From Tupaia tana (Eukaryota > Chordata > Mammalia > Scandentia > Tupaiidae), in the NCBI GenBank assembly GCA_026018925.1, contig JAKSZU010000004.1:38769233-38833232 (forward strand): a stretch of DNA of 64,000 bases, read 5' to 3'. Under the pieces are notes generated by a model, which was not told the DNA's origin, searched no databases, and saw only the letters and a list, made by a program, of their open reading frames with translations. This document shows positions 34,991-46,139 of this stretch, piece after piece (the stretch's first letter is position 1; every line of letters starts with the position of its first letter). A program made the position numbers and the translations under genes.

Positions 34991-35935
34991 GACCAAAAAT
35001 TCCCTCACTGGAGAACTCTCTTTCTTTTACAAATTTATCGCTGATCATTTTGGAGAATGTGACAGATTATTATTATTTTTTTTACCATCAACAGTTGGTT
35101 CCTTTATTCTGATGGTCTTCACTAGGTCTCTACCTAACATTCCACAATAGAGGCACCCACCAATGGAGGAGCATAATCACATCATAAAAAGTTAGGCAAC
35201 TTTCACATCATTCTAATTACTTTTTTTCACTAGAAATATGTTTGACAGACATGCTTTCAGTTCGGGGAAAGAAAAATCTTCTTCAACTTACAGAAATAAT
35301 TCTACTGCTTCATGTAGTCAGGTGCAGTACCGAAATAATCAAGACTTTCGCAATTGCAACGCATAGTGCAGGGCTCAAGGCAAAACATAATGCCTTTATT
35401 ACATAAGAACAGAGCTGCTTTCTGGCTTTTCCTAACCCAAATCATTCACCAGGATTTCCTCAGCCTAAGGGATTTTTAGATCCCTGAAAAATCCTAAATT
35501 GGCTAACTCGAAACTAATCAGTCTATCTTGAGGCTTTCTGCAAGGAATCTCAGTGCCTCTTTTCCAACACTCTACAGATTTCAAAAGCTGGGAAGAAAGC
35601 TTTAGCCGAAAATAAATTTCTCTCTTGGATCTATGCATCCAGGTTTCTCTAAAGAAGCTCTGCAGAGTCTAGGGGTATGCTAATATGATGGGACTTGTAA
35701 TCACGAGAAGGATATGCCATTTCAAGTGGGTACCATTTTAACCCATCCAAACCTGTATTTCCTCAATGTATACATAAATTGAGGGACTGATAATAGACTT
35801 TTAAAATAATAATATATTTGGGAAAAGTATTTCAGGAAGGTGTCTCTTTAACAAAATGAAGTATACCATTCTACTTTCAAATAACATAATTTGGCCTTAC
35901 AAATAGATCTAAGTCCATCACACAGAAAATTGTTC

Positions 35936-36206
35936 CTTTTTTTTTTTTTTTTTTTGAGAGGTTTTTGCTGTAGGGCGCGTGCGCTCGCCAGACAGACAGA
36001 GAGAGACATAGAGACAGAAAGCAAGAAATCACCCCCTAGGGGGGATGGTCATGCCGCAATCCCTTCTCCTCCATTCTCCTCTCGGGATCTTGGGCACATA
36101 CGCAAACGCGCCTGGCATAGTTTTAAGCCACCAGGTCCGGGATGCGAACTGCGGTTGACTACGTGGGAGTCCAGCGACACAGCCATTACGCTAACTGCTG
36201 GTTCCC
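35936..36206 (-). mobile_element. tSINE-A, full length, young
   Basis: Poly-T, GAGAGGTTTTTGCTGTAGGG to AACTGCTGGTTCCC. Perfect 11-bp TSD GAAAATTGTTC at 35925-35935 and 36207-36217. Confidence 0.93.
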
Positions 36207-36605
36207 GAAAATTGTTCATTTTTACAAATAATTGATTAGCATTATATCCAGATTCCAGATGTGAAGGCTGACTTTTTTCTAAAATCCTTGTCTACTCACA
36301 CTCCGTTAATTGTCTACCTCTTTGGAGTAAAAAAATGAAGTCCTAAATCCCTTACAATTTAATAGAAGCACCATGTTTGTGCTCTGACAATTATGCTAAT
36401 TCCATGCTTTTGAAATAGTCAAGAAAATGCCAACACCAACCCAATTTTAGCTTTCTACAGAGAACTCCTGTTCATAATTTGTGGTTGGTATTCACCAACA
36501 GACCAATTACTCTTGTTCCTAAACATCTAGAAGTCTTTAGATTCTCTTCTATAGCCCTCCCTTCTCCAATCCTTGTAGACTATTGCTTAAAAATGATCAC
36601 CGTTT

Positions 36606-36874
36606 GGGGGGGATCAGCAGTTACCGTAATGGCTATGTCACTGGACTCCCACGTAGTCGACAGCGGTTTGAGTCCCGGACCCGGTGGCTTAAAACTCACT
36701 CCAGGCGTGTGTGCATGTGTGCCTAAGATCCCGAGAGGAGAATGGAGAAGGGATTGTGGCATGGCCATCCCTCCTGGGGGCGTGATTTCCCACTTTCTGT
36801 CTCTCTGTCTCCCTCTGCCTAGCGAGTGCACGCACCCTATAGCAAAAACCTCTCAAAAAAAAAAAAAAAAAAAA
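36606..36874 (+). mobile_element. tSINE-A, full length, young
   Basis: GGATCAGCAGTTACCGTAAT head, GGTTTGAGTCCCGGACCCGG B box, CCCTATAGCAAAAACCTCTC then A21. TSD GATCACCGTTT / GATCACCATTT (36595-36605, 36875-36885), one mismatch. Confidence 0.92.
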
Positions 36875-36969
36875 GATCACCATTTATAATTTGAATTTTA
36901 AATATTTTATTCCTTTTAGCTATTTCTGTGTTTTTTATTACACTCACAACATAATCTGTTATAGTCTAA

Positions 36970-37400
36970 ACAAAGAGAAGAGGACATCCAGACACAGCCA
37001 AATTTATTAGAGTTTATTGACTAAGCTGGCAGCATATGGGGGGGAGGAGGACTCCTGTCTCTCAAAACCTCACAGCGCCATGTGAAAGGAGAAGGGAGCT
37101 TATGGAAGGGTAGGGGTAGGGGTTTACAATGTAAAAGCTGAAGCTCATTACAGAAGCAGAACAAGCAGGTTCATCACCCAGAAGGTTATGTTCCATCCCT
37201 TCTTAAACGTAATGGAATCTTAATGGTCTTCATGGCTCCAGGCAAGGGGTCTGGTGACTGCTGATTACATCACTAAGGAACATCTTAGGGTAGGGAGTTT
37301 CAGGTTATTTTAAAATGTTTATGTTCAAAAGGTGAATAGGAGTGTTAATAGCTCTGTTTACTCTAGGTAAAATGAGAAAGCATGTTTCCAATATAGAGAT
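36970..37400. mobile_element. LTR-like relic, family uncertain
   Basis: GCCAAATTTATTAGAGTTTA, CTCCTGTCTCTCAAAACCTC and GAAAGGAGAAGGGAGCTTAT look like an endogenous-retrovirus LTR read in reverse. The 3' side shares a short block with 38505-38545. Confidence 0.4.
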
Positions 37401-37479
37401 GTTTCCAATATAGAGAGGAGATCAAAATGGAGGTGTTCCTGATTCACTGCTTCAAATCAACCCATCAGAGTGCATGTTA

Positions 37480-38545
37480 CACTAAATATTTAAGGGGTTT
37501 CTCCACAAACCAGGCAGTCAGGTCTGCTGTGGGCGTTCTCTACTTCTATTTAATTCAATAGTATTTGAACATAGCATCGCATTCTACAGTTGAGACCTCA
37601 GTTCCACAGGACTGCCCCCCCACCACCACCACCACACACTTCAGATGCCAATCACAAGCATAACCTCCTCATTGGGCTTGATTAATTTGCTAGAGCAGTT
37701 CACAGAAATCAGGAGATCACGTTACTTACATTTACTGTTTTTTTGTTTTTGTTTTTGGAGAGATTTTTGCTATAGGGCGCATGCCCTCGCCAGAAAGACA
37801 GAGAGAGACAAAGAGATAGAAAGTGAGAAATCACCCCCCAGGGGGGATGGCCACGCCGCAATCCCTTCTCCTCCATTTTCATCTTGGGATCTTGGGCACG
37901 CATGCACACAAGCCCGGCGTGAGTTTAAGTCACTGGTTACAGGTGACTTGAACTGCAGTCGGCTACATGAGAGTTCAGCAACATAGCCATTATGCTAACT
38001 GCTGGTCCCACATTTACTGATTTGTTACAAACAATACTTTAAAGGATACAGATGAACAGCAAGATGGAAGAGATGCATAGTGGGAAGGGGCATGGTGCTT
38101 CCATGCACCCTTTCTCATGAGCCACCCTCCAAGAACCTCCATGTGTTCAACTATCCAGAAGCCTTTCGAACCCAGTCTTTGGGGGTTTTTATGAAGGCTT
38201 CATTAAATAGCATTGGTAGACTACATCATTGGCCATATATGAATAACTCAACTTTCAGGCCCTCTTACTTCTCGTGAGATTAGGGGGTGGGCTGAGAGTC
38301 CCAACCCTCCGATCCCACCCAGGTCTTTCCAGTAGATAGTACCTATCTAGAAGCTAGCTAGGGCTCCCAAGCCATTGCGTCATCTCATTAGCATACAAAA
38401 AGAAATTCTGATCACTTAGGTGATTCCAAGGATTTTACCAGTCAGGAAATAAGACCAAATTGGCTACTGTTTTTCATTCAACTGAATGACAACTGTAGGT
38501 TTTTGAAATGTTTATGTTAAAAAGGTGAGAAGTAGGGGCTCTGTT
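37480..38545. mobile_element. ERVL-type LTR relic (MER21-like), split by a tSINE-A
   Basis: GCTAGAGCAGTTCACAGAAA, GGATACAGATGAACAGCAAG, GGGTTTTTATGAAGGCTTCA, ATCATTGGCC and GTCATCTCATTAGCATA occur in the order I know for MER21-like ERVL LTRs. The tSINE-A at 37738-38009 interrupts it. No retroviral gene is recognisable. Confidence 0.6.
37738..38009 (-). mobile_element. tSINE-A inside the ERVL LTR
   Basis: GAGATTTTTGCTATAGGGCG to TAACTGCTGGTCCC. Perfect 10-bp TSD ACATTTACTG at 37728-37737 and 38010-38019. Confidence 0.93.
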
Positions 38546-38869
38546 CAAAGTACTTTCTCAATAGCGAATTATTTTTTGGCTTACTATGCTTGGAATATCC
38601 TATTTCTCAATAATTAAATGTAATATACACATTCTACCACCATTTTTATTACTATACGTGAACATGTAATGCCACTGTATTCCTTCAAAAGATACCAACC
38701 AGTCTGATCAAATGCTAGGATTCATGAAACAATGGCCAGCTTTTACTTGTAAGTCAATGCTTTTCTAGTTCTCAGTGAGTTTGCAAATATCTCAAATCCT
38801 AGCTAAAACTTGCATACCTTTAAAGTGGAAAGATCTAAAAGGAATTAACAGTTGTTAAACTTTTCTGGC

Positions 38870-39230
38870 TGAAAGGGCCTCTACTCCTGCTTGAGTTCCA
38901 TAAGCAAACATTTGGAAGTTTACTTCCTTAGTTAGTTGCTAACTTAGAACCAATCACAACAAACATACTTCAGTCAATCACAGAAAGCCCCCCTTTTACA
39001 CTGTGCTCCTGCAGGTCAACATCAAGGTATGATAAATGCAATTATTTCTCTACTTCATTCCCTCATTTACATTTTTTGTACTTCCCTTTCTTGCGCATAA
39101 ATGTCACCCCTCTATGAGGCAATCTGGAGTTCCTTGGAAGCCATTCTGGGGGCTGCCCAATTAAATTCTGCTAAATTAAATTGCCTGAAGTTTTTCTTTT
39201 AATACGTTTAACCTCAAATGATTAGAAGTC
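38870..39230 (+). mobile_element. LTR-like relic (ERV1-like)
   Basis: AACCAATCACAACAAACATA, ACTTCATTCCCTCATTTACA, TTGCGCATAAATGTCACCCC and TGGGGGCTGCCCAATTAAAT have the composition and order of an LTR 3' half. The assignment is by pattern only. Confidence 0.4.
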
Positions 39231-39299
39231 ATTTAAAATATGCGGTCCTCAAACTCAGCAGGGACCCCACCCCCAAATAAAAAAGGGCTGGGCCCTTAG

Positions 39300-40130
39300 T
39301 TTCTGTTGGGGAAAAAAATTAAAATTCCCTTAACTGAAAATTAAGAAGGACTGGACTAAAAGCAAAATATCTTTCTAAGTAGCTTGGACTGCAACATTCA
39401 CTTAGAGTAAAGGGTAAGTCTTCGGACTTTGGTTGTGGTCATTGAGAAACACTGGCCATGAATGAGGGCCATTGGACTTCTACAACTCCCACTTAAAGCA
39501 AACTTAAGGTTTTAATTTCCATATTTAAGATGTTTTGCAAGATGGGAACTGCTGGTGAGAGCACATAGACTCCAGGCCAAATGGCTTGAGGAACCTGTGA
39601 CTGCTCCTTTCTATTCTAGAATAGAAATGTGATTAGTTAAGGTCTTGCTCGGGACCAGCAGGTGGCATGGTGGTTAAGGCGCTGGACACTCCCATATGGC
39701 TGACCAGGGTTCGAGTCCTGAATCTGGTGGCTTGCTTTCTCACTTTTCTCTCTCTCTCACTCTCAACCTCTGTCTCTCTCTGGTCAAATTAAAAAAAAAA
39801 AAAAAAAAAATGAATAAATAAATAAAATAAATACTTATAAAAACCCCCAATGAAGTTCTAATATTTAGTATTTTTTTTTTTTTAAAAAAAAAGGTCTTGC
39901 TAAACAAGAAGGCCCAGAGGATGAACATGTCCTCTAGAACCAATCATGTCCTCTTGAACTGATTAGGTGCCTTGTACTCCTACCCTTAAACTCCTGGGAG
40001 AGGCCAGGCCATTTCACTCTCCTTGCTTTGCGCATGACAGTAAAACTATTTTCCTTCAGTACAATTTGTGCCTACAGTTTGGTGTGTGGCACTTGGGTGA
40101 GCAAACTTTGAGTTGAGTAATAGTTCTTAG
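39300..40130 (+). mobile_element. LTR-like relic (ERV1-like), split by a tSINE-B
   Basis: GATGGGAACTGCTGGTGAGA, AACCAATCATGTCCTCTTGA, ACTCCTGGGAGAGGCCAGGC and TTTGGTGTGTGGCACTTGGG resemble a gammaretrovirus-like LTR. The SINE at 39650 splits it cleanly. Confidence 0.5.
39650..39890 (+). mobile_element. tSINE-B with 3' transduced flank
   Basis: Complete B, then an AATAAA-rich tail, then about 40 bases not found in other B copies (ACTTATAAAAACCCCCAATG onward), a T14 run and a second A run. Perfect 11-bp TSD AAGGTCTTGCT at 39639-39649 and 39891-39901 encloses all of it. Confidence 0.9.
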
Positions 40131-40308
40131 ATTATTTTACCTGCACAAGAAACCCTTCAAACGCTGGTGAAAATACTGACCAGACATAGATTGGAAATAT
40201 CAGCTTTAGTTTCATAGCCGAAACAGGGAATGCTTCTCATTGTTTGGTACCTGAAATTCATTCCACAGACTACTTACAAAAGTTTTTTCTTTAATAGGAT
40301 TGGTTCTG

Positions 40309-40617
40309 GGACCAGAAAAAAAATGGCATAGCAGTTACATCACTGGACTCCCACATGGCTGATTGTGGCTCGAGTCCCGGACTCAGTGGCTTGAAACACA
40401 CAGGGCATATGTGTCTAGAGAGGAGAATGGAGAAGAGATTGCAGTGTGGCCATCCCCTGTGGGGGGGAAGATTTCTCACTTTCCCTCTCACTGTCTCTAT
40501 TTATCTCTCTTTTTCTTCAGTGAGTAAACACACCTGAAGGCCAAAACCTCTACAAAAAGAAAAGAAAAGAAAAGAAAAGAAAAGAAAAGAAAAGAAAAGA
40601 AAAGAAAAGAAAAGAAG
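40309..40617 (+). mobile_element. tSINE-A' with (AAAAG)n tail
   Basis: GGACCAGAAAAAAAATGGCA head, CTCGAGTCCCGGACTCAGTG B box, a shortened middle, then about 12 AAAAG units (40555-40615). TSD GGATTGGTTCTG / GGATTGATCCTG (40298-40309, 40618-40629). Confidence 0.88.
40555..40615. repeat. (AAAAG)n microsatellite
   Basis: About 12 nearly perfect AAAAG units forming the tail of the SINE before it. Confidence 0.95.
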
Positions 40618-40793
40618 GATTGATCCTGATTTTAACTTACATTTGAAGCAATACTGCTATAGCTAAATCTCTGATAATCAGGGAGCCATCCACATGCAAC
40701 AGAATTCTGTTTATCACACTTGCAGTCTCGTTCTTCATGTCCCATTTGTTACTGTCAAAAAGGAATCTAAATTAACAATAAAATATAAAAAGT

Positions 40794-41044
40794 GGGACCA
40801 GCTACTGGTGTGATGGTTAAGGACCTCACATGGTCAACTTTGCAGTTCAAATCCCAGACCCAGTGGCTTGAGAAACATGCCAGAAACATGTGCATATGTG
40901 CCCCAAATTCCAAAAGTACAGAGAAATAGAGAAGGGATTACAATGTAACCATATTCCATGGACGGATGCTTTCTTATCACTCCCCCACCCCCCATCTCTT
41001 TCCAGAGAGCACATGTGCCCTCTGTCAATTAAAAACAAAAAAAA
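40794..41044 (+). mobile_element. tSINE-A'
   Basis: GGGACCAGCTACTGGTGTGA head, GTTCAAATCCCAGACCCAGT B box and AGAGCACATGTGCCCTCTGT end. The hairpin module is diverged. Confidence 0.82.
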
Positions 41045-41136
41045 TGGACAAGCTGTCTCATGCATTTTTTAAACAAGGATCAGAGGAAAACCTGGAGCTA
41101 TTGTATCTGATGAATATTATTAAAATTAAAACATGT

Positions 41137-41314
41137 TGGGCTGGCAGGTGGCATGGTAGTTAAGGCACTGGCTACCCACATGGCTGACCATGGTTCAAGA
41201 CCGGGACCTGGTAGCTTTCTTTCTCACTCCCTCTCTCTCTCTTCCTCTGTTTCTCTCTGGTCAAATTAAAGAACATGGATAAACAAATAAAATAAATAAA
41301 TCTTTTTAAAAAAC
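41137..41314 (+). mobile_element. tSINE-B
   Basis: GGGCTGGCAGGTGGCATGGT head, CT run, GGTCAAATTAAAGAACATGG, AATAAATAAATCTTTTTAAA tail. Perfect 10-bp TSD TAAAACATGT at 41127-41136 and 41315-41324. Confidence 0.92.
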
Positions 41315-41654
41315 TAAAACATGTGTATGTATAGATCTATATCAATGAACAAAGGCATCCTATTACTGTAATCAATGCCTTGTTTGGTGTCTGTGAACAA
41401 AAGTATAGAGGATCAATTTAGGGGAAAAAAATATTCCCACAAACCCAACATGTAATCTTCTCATTTTAAAGTCAGCAGCTCCACCCCAGTGGGTGCTGGA
41501 AAAGCATTTTCTAGTGTATTTTTCTTGCTAGATCTATGGTTTCAGGTATTTATACATTCATCCAAGGAACTGTTCATTGTCTATATTGCTGATTTCCTAG
41601 TATTCCTCTATTAATTGTAGGCTAGCATATTTCCAGAAAATTAAGAATTTTTTA

Positions 41655-41852
41655 GAAATTTATTTATTTTTTCCATGAGCTAGAAATAGACAAGAGATTG
41701 AGAGAAAGAGAGAGAGAATCGGGCATCCCCAATAGCATCCTCATGCCATGATTCACCCCCGTGGTGGGATCACAGGATACGAACTTTAGACCTCTTCATG
41801 CGGGAAGAGCATCACAAAGTGTGGCATCACTGCTATAATGCTGGCTGGCCCC
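41655..41852 (-). mobile_element. tSINE-C, antisense
   Basis: GGGCATCCCCAATAGCATCC, CATGATTCACCCCCGTGGTG and head end ATAATGCTGGCTGGCCCC. The only C copy on the minus strand. Confidence 0.62.
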
Positions 41853-41881
41853 AACTATGACTTTTAAGACAAAGCATTTTG

Positions 41882-42060
41882 GGAGGCCAGCAGATGGTGT
41901 GGTGGTTAAGGCACTGGACTCCCACATAGCTGACCACAGTTTGAGTCCTGGATCTGGCACCTTACTTTCTCACTCTCCCCAGCTCCCATTCCTCTCTAGT
42001 GAGCACATGTGCCCTATAACAAATTAAAGAATACAAAAAACTAAATAAATCTCAAAAAAA
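41882..42060 (+). mobile_element. tSINE-B/A intermediate
   Basis: B-type head and immediate CT-rich segment, but the end reads TAGTGAGCACATGTGCCCTA and TAACAAATTAAAG, which keeps the tSINE-A 3' module. Confidence 0.82.
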
Positions 42061-42127
42061 AATGTTTTAAAGACGAGACACTTTAGTACAATCTTTTTTC
42101 AGGATGAAGAAAAAAAAAATATATATA

Positions 42128-42295
42128 TATATTAAAGAATTATCTATTTAATTTAATTTAATATTCTTCTTCTTCAATTTGATCAGAGAAAGACAGAGAG
42201 GGTGAGTGAGAAAGCAAGCTGCCAGGTCCAGGATTCAAACCGTGGTCGGCCATGTGGGAGTCCAGCACCTCAATCACCATGCCATCTGTTGGCCC
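42128..42295 (-). mobile_element. tSINE-B
   Basis: TAATATTCTTCTTCTTCAAT, TTGATCAGAGAAAGACAGAG and head end CATCTGTTGGCCC. The flanking AAAAAATATATA is repeated on both sides. Confidence 0.87.
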
Positions 42296-42609
42296 TGAAA
42301 AAATATATACTTTAAGCCTGAAAAAAGAATGTACCAAAGTGTCTTATCTTTTTTAAAATTTTTTAAGAGTTAGTTTTATTTAGTATAAAACTAAGACATG
42401 TATATTTCATTTACATATAAAAATATTTTAGTTAAAGAGTCACCAACATGGGCATTTCTGTTAAGATTGGCATTTGCTGGGAAGTAATTCATCTACGAAG
42501 TGATTAACATATGTGGGGTTACTTGTTAGTTTGGGTTTAGGAGAAATGCTCAAGATCTATGTTTGTGGGGTTTTTGGTTTTGTTTTTGTTTTTCAATTTC
42601 CTTCTTTTT

Positions 42610-42780
42610 TAAAAAAGAAAATTGTTATTTTATTTAACTTTATTTATTTTAATTTGACCAGATAGGAACAGAGTGAGAGACAGAGAAAGTGAGAAAGCAA
42701 ACCACCAGGTGCAGGACTCGAACCCTGATCAGCCATGTGGGAGTACAGTACCCTTGTCCACCACACAACCAGCCAGCTCC
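42610..42780 (-). mobile_element. tSINE-B
   Basis: TTATTTTAATTTGACCAGAT, AAGCAAACCACCAGGTGCAG and a diverged head end CACACAACCAGCCAGCTCC. CCTTCTTT flanks both ends. Confidence 0.83.
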
Positions 42781-43282
42781 CCTTCTTTCTTCCAGAGACA
42801 GAGAGATAGCACCCCTAACAGTCTTACTGTTGGGATCCTCCAGCCTTTGGGCCATGAGAACACACATAACCTGGCATACTCAGTGAGACATCTGGATAAG
42901 AACCCAGCATCTCCCCAAATGGATCAGCTTCAAGAGCCTCACTTTTTACCACTGACCACTGTACAGTCCAAGATTTGCATTTATCAGTGCACATAATTGC
43001 TAAAGCTGAAAATTGTGAATACTAGACTTTCAATATATTTGAATGAGTTTAAAAAATTCTAAAGTACCCAATCCATTTATAATGTACATGAAACTTCATG
43101 AGGAAGTGGTAAAGGGAGGAACTTCCTGGACGTGTTTAAGAGTAGGAGGTTATCCCTGTTTGAAGATGCGGAATTGTGCAGGTCGGCGGGGAGATGAGGG
43201 CAGAAAGCTCCAGAGGACTCTGAACACCAAGCCTTATTTGTGAAGCATTGAATGTGTTTTCTGTTTGTTCATTTTCAATTAC

Positions 43283-43548
43283 CAGAGGGTGTAAGCACTC
43301 CAGAAAGAATCAGAGACAGAGAAAGACAGGGAGAGGGAGCAAGCAGCCTCCCCTTACACAACACACTCCACCAACGGGACATGGTCATGCCACGATCCTC
43401 TCTCCTCCATGTCTTCATCCTGTCACTACTTTGGGCACATGCATGTAAAAACACCTGCAAGTTCCTCAAGCCACCAGTACTGAGACTCAGACTGCAGCCA
43501 GATATGTGGGATCTGACTCCCCTAACTAATAGGCCGTGGGCTGACCTC
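43283..43548 (-). mobile_element. tSINE-A' (diverged)
   Basis: CCAGAAAGAATCAGAGACAG, ATCCTCTCTCCTCCATGTCT, TTTGGGCACATGCATG and head end TAGGCCGTGGGCTGACC. Confidence 0.72.
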
Positions 43549-43626
43549 TCATTGTAGATGTTTTAAATGGGGGGATTATATGATTAAACTAATCCCACTA
43601 ACCAAGGTATAGAAATAGGAATTAAA

Positions 43627-43797
43627 GGGGCCAGTAGGTGGCATGGTGTTTAAGGCACTGAACTCCCACATGGGTGACCACAGTTTGAGCCCCAAACCTG
43701 GCGGCTTGCTTTCTCACTTTCTCTCTCTCTCTGTCTCTCTCTGGTCAAATAAAAAAAATAATAATAAACAAAATTAAATAAATAATTGTTTTAAAAA
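43627..43797 (+). mobile_element. tSINE-B
   Basis: GGGGCCAGTAGGTGGCATGG head, GTTTGAGCCCCAAACCTGGC, CT run, GGTCAAATAAAAAAAATAAT, AATAAATAATTGTTTTAAAA tail. Confidence 0.88.
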
Positions 43798-43884
43798 TTA
43801 GAAAAAGATCTGAATTTCAGCACTAAGGTAGAAAGGATCATTATGATAGCCACTTTTATTTATTTTTAAATTTTTTCCTAGTAC

Positions 43885-44088
43885 TCGTTATGTTCTAAGA
43901 ACTTTATATACACTAATGTATTCCTTAGAGCGATTTGATTAATTAGAAATTATTACTCATATTGAACAGAAGAGGGAACAGGCTGTGAGAGGTTATATAA
44001 CGTATCCAATACTGCAGAGCTTTTAAGAGATAGTAAAGAGATTCAGACCTATCTCTATAGAACTTCCAAGCCCATGTGCTTAAATATT
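43885..44088 (-). mobile_element. MIR relic
   Basis: CGTTATGTTCTAAGAACTTT, TTACTCATATTGAACAGAAG and GAGGTTATATAACGTATCCA fit reverse MIR. Confidence 0.6.
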
Positions 44089-44093
44089 CTACT

Positions 44094-44330
44094 GGGCCAG
44101 CTTGGCAGTACAGCGCTGCTCAAGTGATCCATATGGAAGATTGTGGGTTCAGTTCTCCAGTCAGCCTACATATGCTGGGTGCCAGGTACCCATAATAATC
44201 CTGGCTTGCTGGAAAGGCTGGGGTAAGGGTAGAGTGGGGATGGGGGAATCACAGTGTGACACCCTGTTGAGGATGCTTCTCTTTCTCTCTCCTTTTGTCA
44301 TAAAATAAATAAATAAGACTTAAAAAAAAT
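44094..44330 (+). mobile_element. tSINE-C
   Basis: TGGGCCAGCTTGGCAGTACA head, GTGGGTTCAGTTCTCCAG B box, CACCCTGTTGAGGATGCTTC, TTTTGTCATAAAATAAATAA tail. Confidence 0.75.
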
Positions 44331-44399
44331 TCAGCCATCTTACTTAATTATCTGAACCTAAATCAAGGAACATTATTTCAAATGAAACCTTAGACCCTT

Positions 44400-44915
44400 T
44401 GATAAGCATGTGAACAGGTAGGCAGCCCCTAAGATGGTCCTCAATGATGCCCATTTCTGGTATCCGTGCCCTCAGATAATCACCTCTCTTGAGTGTGGGC
44501 TGGATTTACTGGTTCGCGTCTCACCCACAGAATACAGCAGAGTAGTGGGATGCACTTCTTAGACTGAGTGGCTTCGCTCTCAGGCATTCCTCCTGCTCTT
44601 TCTTGCTCTATATCTTGGATCACTCTCCCTTGGGAAAGCCAGCTGCCATGCTGGAAGGCAGTTCTATGGGAAGGGATGAGGATCTTGTAGCAACTGGGAG
44701 TGAGCTGGAAGGACAGCCCCTCCCCGAAGGGGCCTACAAGCCTTCTGATGGCACGTCCGGCTGGGCCAACAGCTGGATGGCAACTCCAAGAAAGAAGCTG
44801 AGCCAGAGACTCCCAGGCTGTGTACCATTCCTGACCCACAGAAATGTTTATTGGTTGAGCTGCTAAAGTTAGAGGTAATTTGTTACCCAGTACTAATACA
44901 GCCAGTAGAAAGCAA
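44400..44915 (+). mobile_element. MaLR-type (MLT1-like) LTR relic
   Basis: CCTAAGATGGTCCTCAATGA, CTTGAGTGTGGGCTGGATTT, TTGGATCACTCTCCCTTGGG, GCCAGCTGCCATGCTGG, TCCTGACCCACAGAAATGTT and GGTAATTTGTTACCCAG occur in MLT1 order. Confidence 0.65.
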
Positions 44916-45167
44916 TTATCTAATTTACTATTGCAGAGTAAATCTTTGCCATTATATTTGGAGCTAGGAGGTGGGAGTCTGCCTAGGAGAGATTAATACC
45001 TGAAATAAACCACAGGCAACCAGCTCAGATGAGAGAACACTGTGTCCTGGACCTTTCCACGCAAATATAAGCAAGTCAGGCCATTTCCCTATCTCCTTCT
45101 CCCATGGCTCCTCCTTCTGTCCTCATTTTCCTTTTATTTCCTTCCTCCTACTCTTCTTCGTGTTCTT

Positions 45168-45402
45168 CCTTCCTTTTTTCTTTTTTTGCCAGAGGACACA
45201 CAAGAGAAAATGAGAGAGGGAGAAAGTGTCCCCATTGGGGCTGCTGACACTACAATCTTTTCTTCCTCCAATTTTTCATCCCACCAGAATTCCTAGGTAC
45301 GCATGTACCTAGTGTGAGTATACGTGGCTGGAACTCGAACCCCAGTCAGCCATTTGCCATCTAGTTTACTCTTCACCTACCTAACCGCTGTGCTATGGGA
45401 TC
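45168..45402 (-). mobile_element. tSINE-A' (old)
   Basis: TTTGCCAGAGGACACACAAG, CCCCATTGGGGCTG hairpin remnant and a weak antisense head ending TGCTATGGGATC. Confidence 0.65.
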
Positions 45403-45493
45403 TATCCTCATTCTCCTTTACTTGAATACATTCTGACTAGGAATACTAAAATTCATGCTTTGAGGTTGATAAAATTGTTTAGACACGGTTTTT

Positions 45494-45760
45494 GTTTTGT
45501 TTTGTCTTGCGGGGGAGAGGTTTTTGCTATAGGGCATGTGCACTCCCCAGAAAGACAGAGACAGAGAGACAGAAAGTGAGAAATCACCCCCCAGGGGGGA
45601 TGGTCATGCCACAATCCCTTCTCCTCCATTCTCCTCTCGGGATCTTGGGCACGCACGCACACATGCCCGGCGTGAGTTTAAGCCACCAGGTCTGGGACTC
45701 AAACCGCTGTCAATTACATGGGAGTCCAGCGACATAGCATTACACCAACTGCTGGTCCCT
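45494..45760 (-). mobile_element. tSINE-A, full length
   Basis: GAGAGGTTTTTGCTATAGGG, CCCCCCAGGGGGGATGG, CAACTGCTGGTCCCT. TSD GACACGGTTTTT / GACATGGTTTTT (45482-45493, 45761-45772), one mismatch. Confidence 0.92.
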
Positions 45761-45774
45761 GACATGGTTTTTAA

Positions 45775-46010
45775 TCTCATAGCACACTCTTTCCTTCCCA
45801 AAGATCGCACAGTACATTTTATATTCCTCTTATTATAGCACCTAACATTCTTTCTCATTGGTAACTAATAAAAGTGTGTTGAAGATGGTGTCTGTTTCTA
45901 GGCACCCTCTCCCCTCACTCCTTATGAGAACTATGTCTTGGACAATCTTATGTCCTCAGTAATTAGTATTTAAAATATGGTGGGGACTTAATAAAATTTG
46001 AATGAGGGAA
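45775..46010 (+). mobile_element. L2-like 3' relic
   Basis: CGCACAGTACATTTTATATT, TAGCACCTAACATTCTTTCT and TAAAAGTGTGTTGAAGATG resemble an L2 3' UTR. Weak. Confidence 0.4.
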
Positions 46011-46139
46011 TTAAAAAAAAAATGTACAACCAATGAATAAATGAGTGAAGAAGTGAATGGGCAAGCGATGGAAAGATGGGAAACACCCCCTGAATCAGGT
46101 TGTACAAATCTGGACCTTCATATCAGCCATGTCCTTCTC

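Noticed and set aside
40555-40615. Possible CRISPR-like or satellite array
   Set aside because: It is a five-base microsatellite in a SINE tail, with no spacers.
42783-42990. Another tSINE-A' copy next to the tSINE-B at 42610
   Set aside because: Only CCAGAGACAGAGAGATAG near the start is SINE-like. The rest does not follow the family, so I did not annotate it.
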